Below the pieces are notes generated by a model. It made no database searches and had not been told where the DNA came from. It saw only the letters and a program-made list of their open reading frames with translations. DNA of 64,000 nt from NCBI GenBank assembly GCA_022385755.1, contig MU278360.1:279692-343691 (forward strand). The letters are read 5' to 3'. Each line of letters opens with the position of its first letter. Position 1 is the stretch's first letter. Origin of the DNA: Trametopsis cervina (taxonomy: Eukaryota; Basidiomycota; Agaricomycetes; Polyporales; Irpicaceae). Of this stretch, positions 63,258 through 64,000 are shown in pieces. A program made the position numbers and the translations under genes.

Positions 63258-64000
63258 ATGGGTGCCGCTAGCACTGGTGCCGCTCAATGGCTATTCCCCG
63301 TATCAGCACTCCTGGAACAAAGTCCGAGCCGAACCACATCGTCTATTCCTGTAGAGAGAGAACTCTACGACCGTGCAAGAGGCGTTGAGTTCCTCTTCCG
63401 TCTCGGAGTGTCTCTGATTCTGTATGTCCCCTCTGCGTCACATTGAATGAGAAACTGAGTTTGTGTATTGCACAGACCCATATCTTCACTATATACAGCT
63501 GCGACATGGTTTCACCGCTTCTACATGCGATACTCCCTGGAGGACTACCACCGCCAGGCAAGTGCACCTTACACGGTGGCATTGCCCCCATTAAGCTAAA
63601 CAATGTACAGGATGTTGCGGCGGCATGCGTGTTTCTCGCGACAAAAACAGAAGAATGTGGCCGCAAACTCAGAGATGTGGCCAGAGTGTACTGCTCTAAA
63701 GTATGGGGGCGGAAGACGGAGGAAATCGCCGATGATAGTCAGGTCCGTTCATTTCCCAACGATGGTGGCGGAACCCTGACAAGAATATGTAGGAATTGGA
63801 AGAGAGCCAAACTGCCATCCTGCTGATTGAAGAGATTCTCCTCGAGGCTTTATGCTTCGACTTCGTCGTGCGGAGCCCACACGCCGATCTCGTTGACCTC
63901 TTGGAAGCAAGACAAGAGAGTAATGAATTCGAGGAATATGCCTTCACTATTGCGAACGACTCGTCAGTCTGCGACTTTCCCATGGTTTTCAGCGCGCTGA
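63258..64000 (+). CDS. Cyclin, K/CTK2-like (transcription cyclin), 5' part
   Basis: Probable cyclin partner of a transcriptional CDK (CDK12/Ctk1 or Cdk9 type). ATG 63258; exon 1 reads QWLFPVSALLEQSPSR and ELYDRARGVEFLFRLGVSLI. After a 50-base intron comes PISSLYTAATWFHRFYMRYS and LEDYHRQ; then a GC-AG intron (63558-63610) and DVAAACVFLATKTEECGRKL with RDVARVYCSKVW; then ELEESQTAILLIEEILLEAL and CFDFVVRSPHADLVDLLEAR in the second cyclin fold. The WFHRFYM and FLATKTEE blocks are the standard cyclin-box marks. The right edge cuts it after about 205 residues, near TIANDS; another intron may begin at 63966. Confidence 0.88.

Overview
The window reads as nuclear DNA of a filamentous basidiomycete, most likely an Agaricomycete (mushroom or wood-rot lineage). 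Genes are packed on both strands, nearly all are split by many introns of about 50-70 bases with GT..AG ends, and several families look typical of basidiomycetes (lineage-type Zn2Cys6 regulators, small Cys-rich proteins, a GT48 glucan synthase with a Gly/Pro/Tyr-rich N terminus). I see no rRNA, tRNA, CRISPR array, insertion sequence or obvious transposon. Gene models were spliced by eye; ends of well-conserved genes are reliable, N termini of orphan genes less so.

Layout. 1-1020: 5' part of a DHA2-type MFS drug transporter (-), cut by the left edge. 2.5-3.6 kb: Ran/GSP1 GTPase (+). 4.1-5.5 kb: single-pass membrane protein with LEA2-like domain (+). 5.7-7.6 kb: DUF726/TMCO4/Mil1-type hydrolase-fold membrane protein (-). 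8.4-11.7 kb: mitochondrial i-AAA protease YME1 (+). 11.7-14.9 kb: gene-poor, one doubtful 49-aa membrane ORF. 14.9-15.3 kb: small Cys-rich protein (+). 15.4-18.9 kb: TFIIH helicase RAD3/XPD (-). 19.1-20.7 kb: mitochondrial TPR-like protein, possibly Mgr3-like (+). 21.4-22.5 kb: coiled-coil protein (+). 22.8-28.9 kb: 1,3-beta-glucan synthase FKS1 (-). 29.6-30.3 kb: orphan (-). 30.7-32.9 kb: LRR/disordered protein (+). 33.6-35.1 kb: PTC7-type phosphatase (+). 35.6-39.2 kb: FHIP/RAI16-like dynein-adaptor subunit (+). 39.4-40.5 kb: DNAJC9-like J protein (-). 40.8-41.7 kb: secreted, probably GPI-anchored protein (+). 42.1-44.0 kb: polytopic membrane protein (-). 44.6-46.4 kb: SET methyltransferase (-). 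46.6-47.8 kb: short-chain dehydrogenase (+). 48.0-51.8 kb: large Ser/Pro-rich disordered protein (-). 52.3-54.5 kb: regulator with two tandem Zn2Cys6 clusters (+). 55.1-55.5 kb: second small Cys-rich protein (-). 56.4-57.0 kb: mitoribosomal bS21m (-). 57.2-58.2 kb: GIR2/RWDD1 (+). 58.4-60.5 kb: YheT/EHT1-type alpha/beta hydrolase (-). 61.0-62.8 kb: orphan (+). 63.3-64.0 kb: cyclin K/CTK2-type cyclin (+), cut by the right edge.

Functionally this is mostly housekeeping: nuclear transport (Ran), mitochondrial quality control and translation (YME1, PTC7, bS21m, possibly an Mgr3-like YME1 adaptor), transcription and repair (RAD3, cyclin), wall synthesis (FKS1), endosome motility (FHIP) and translation control (GIR2). 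Several divergent pairs share promoters of about 200 bp (RAD3/TPR protein, SET/SDR, bS21m/GIR2). The most unusual items are the regulator whose two zinc clusters share residue spacing and the same 13-base microexon architecture, and two small Cys-rich genes 40 kb apart that share a strict motif order.
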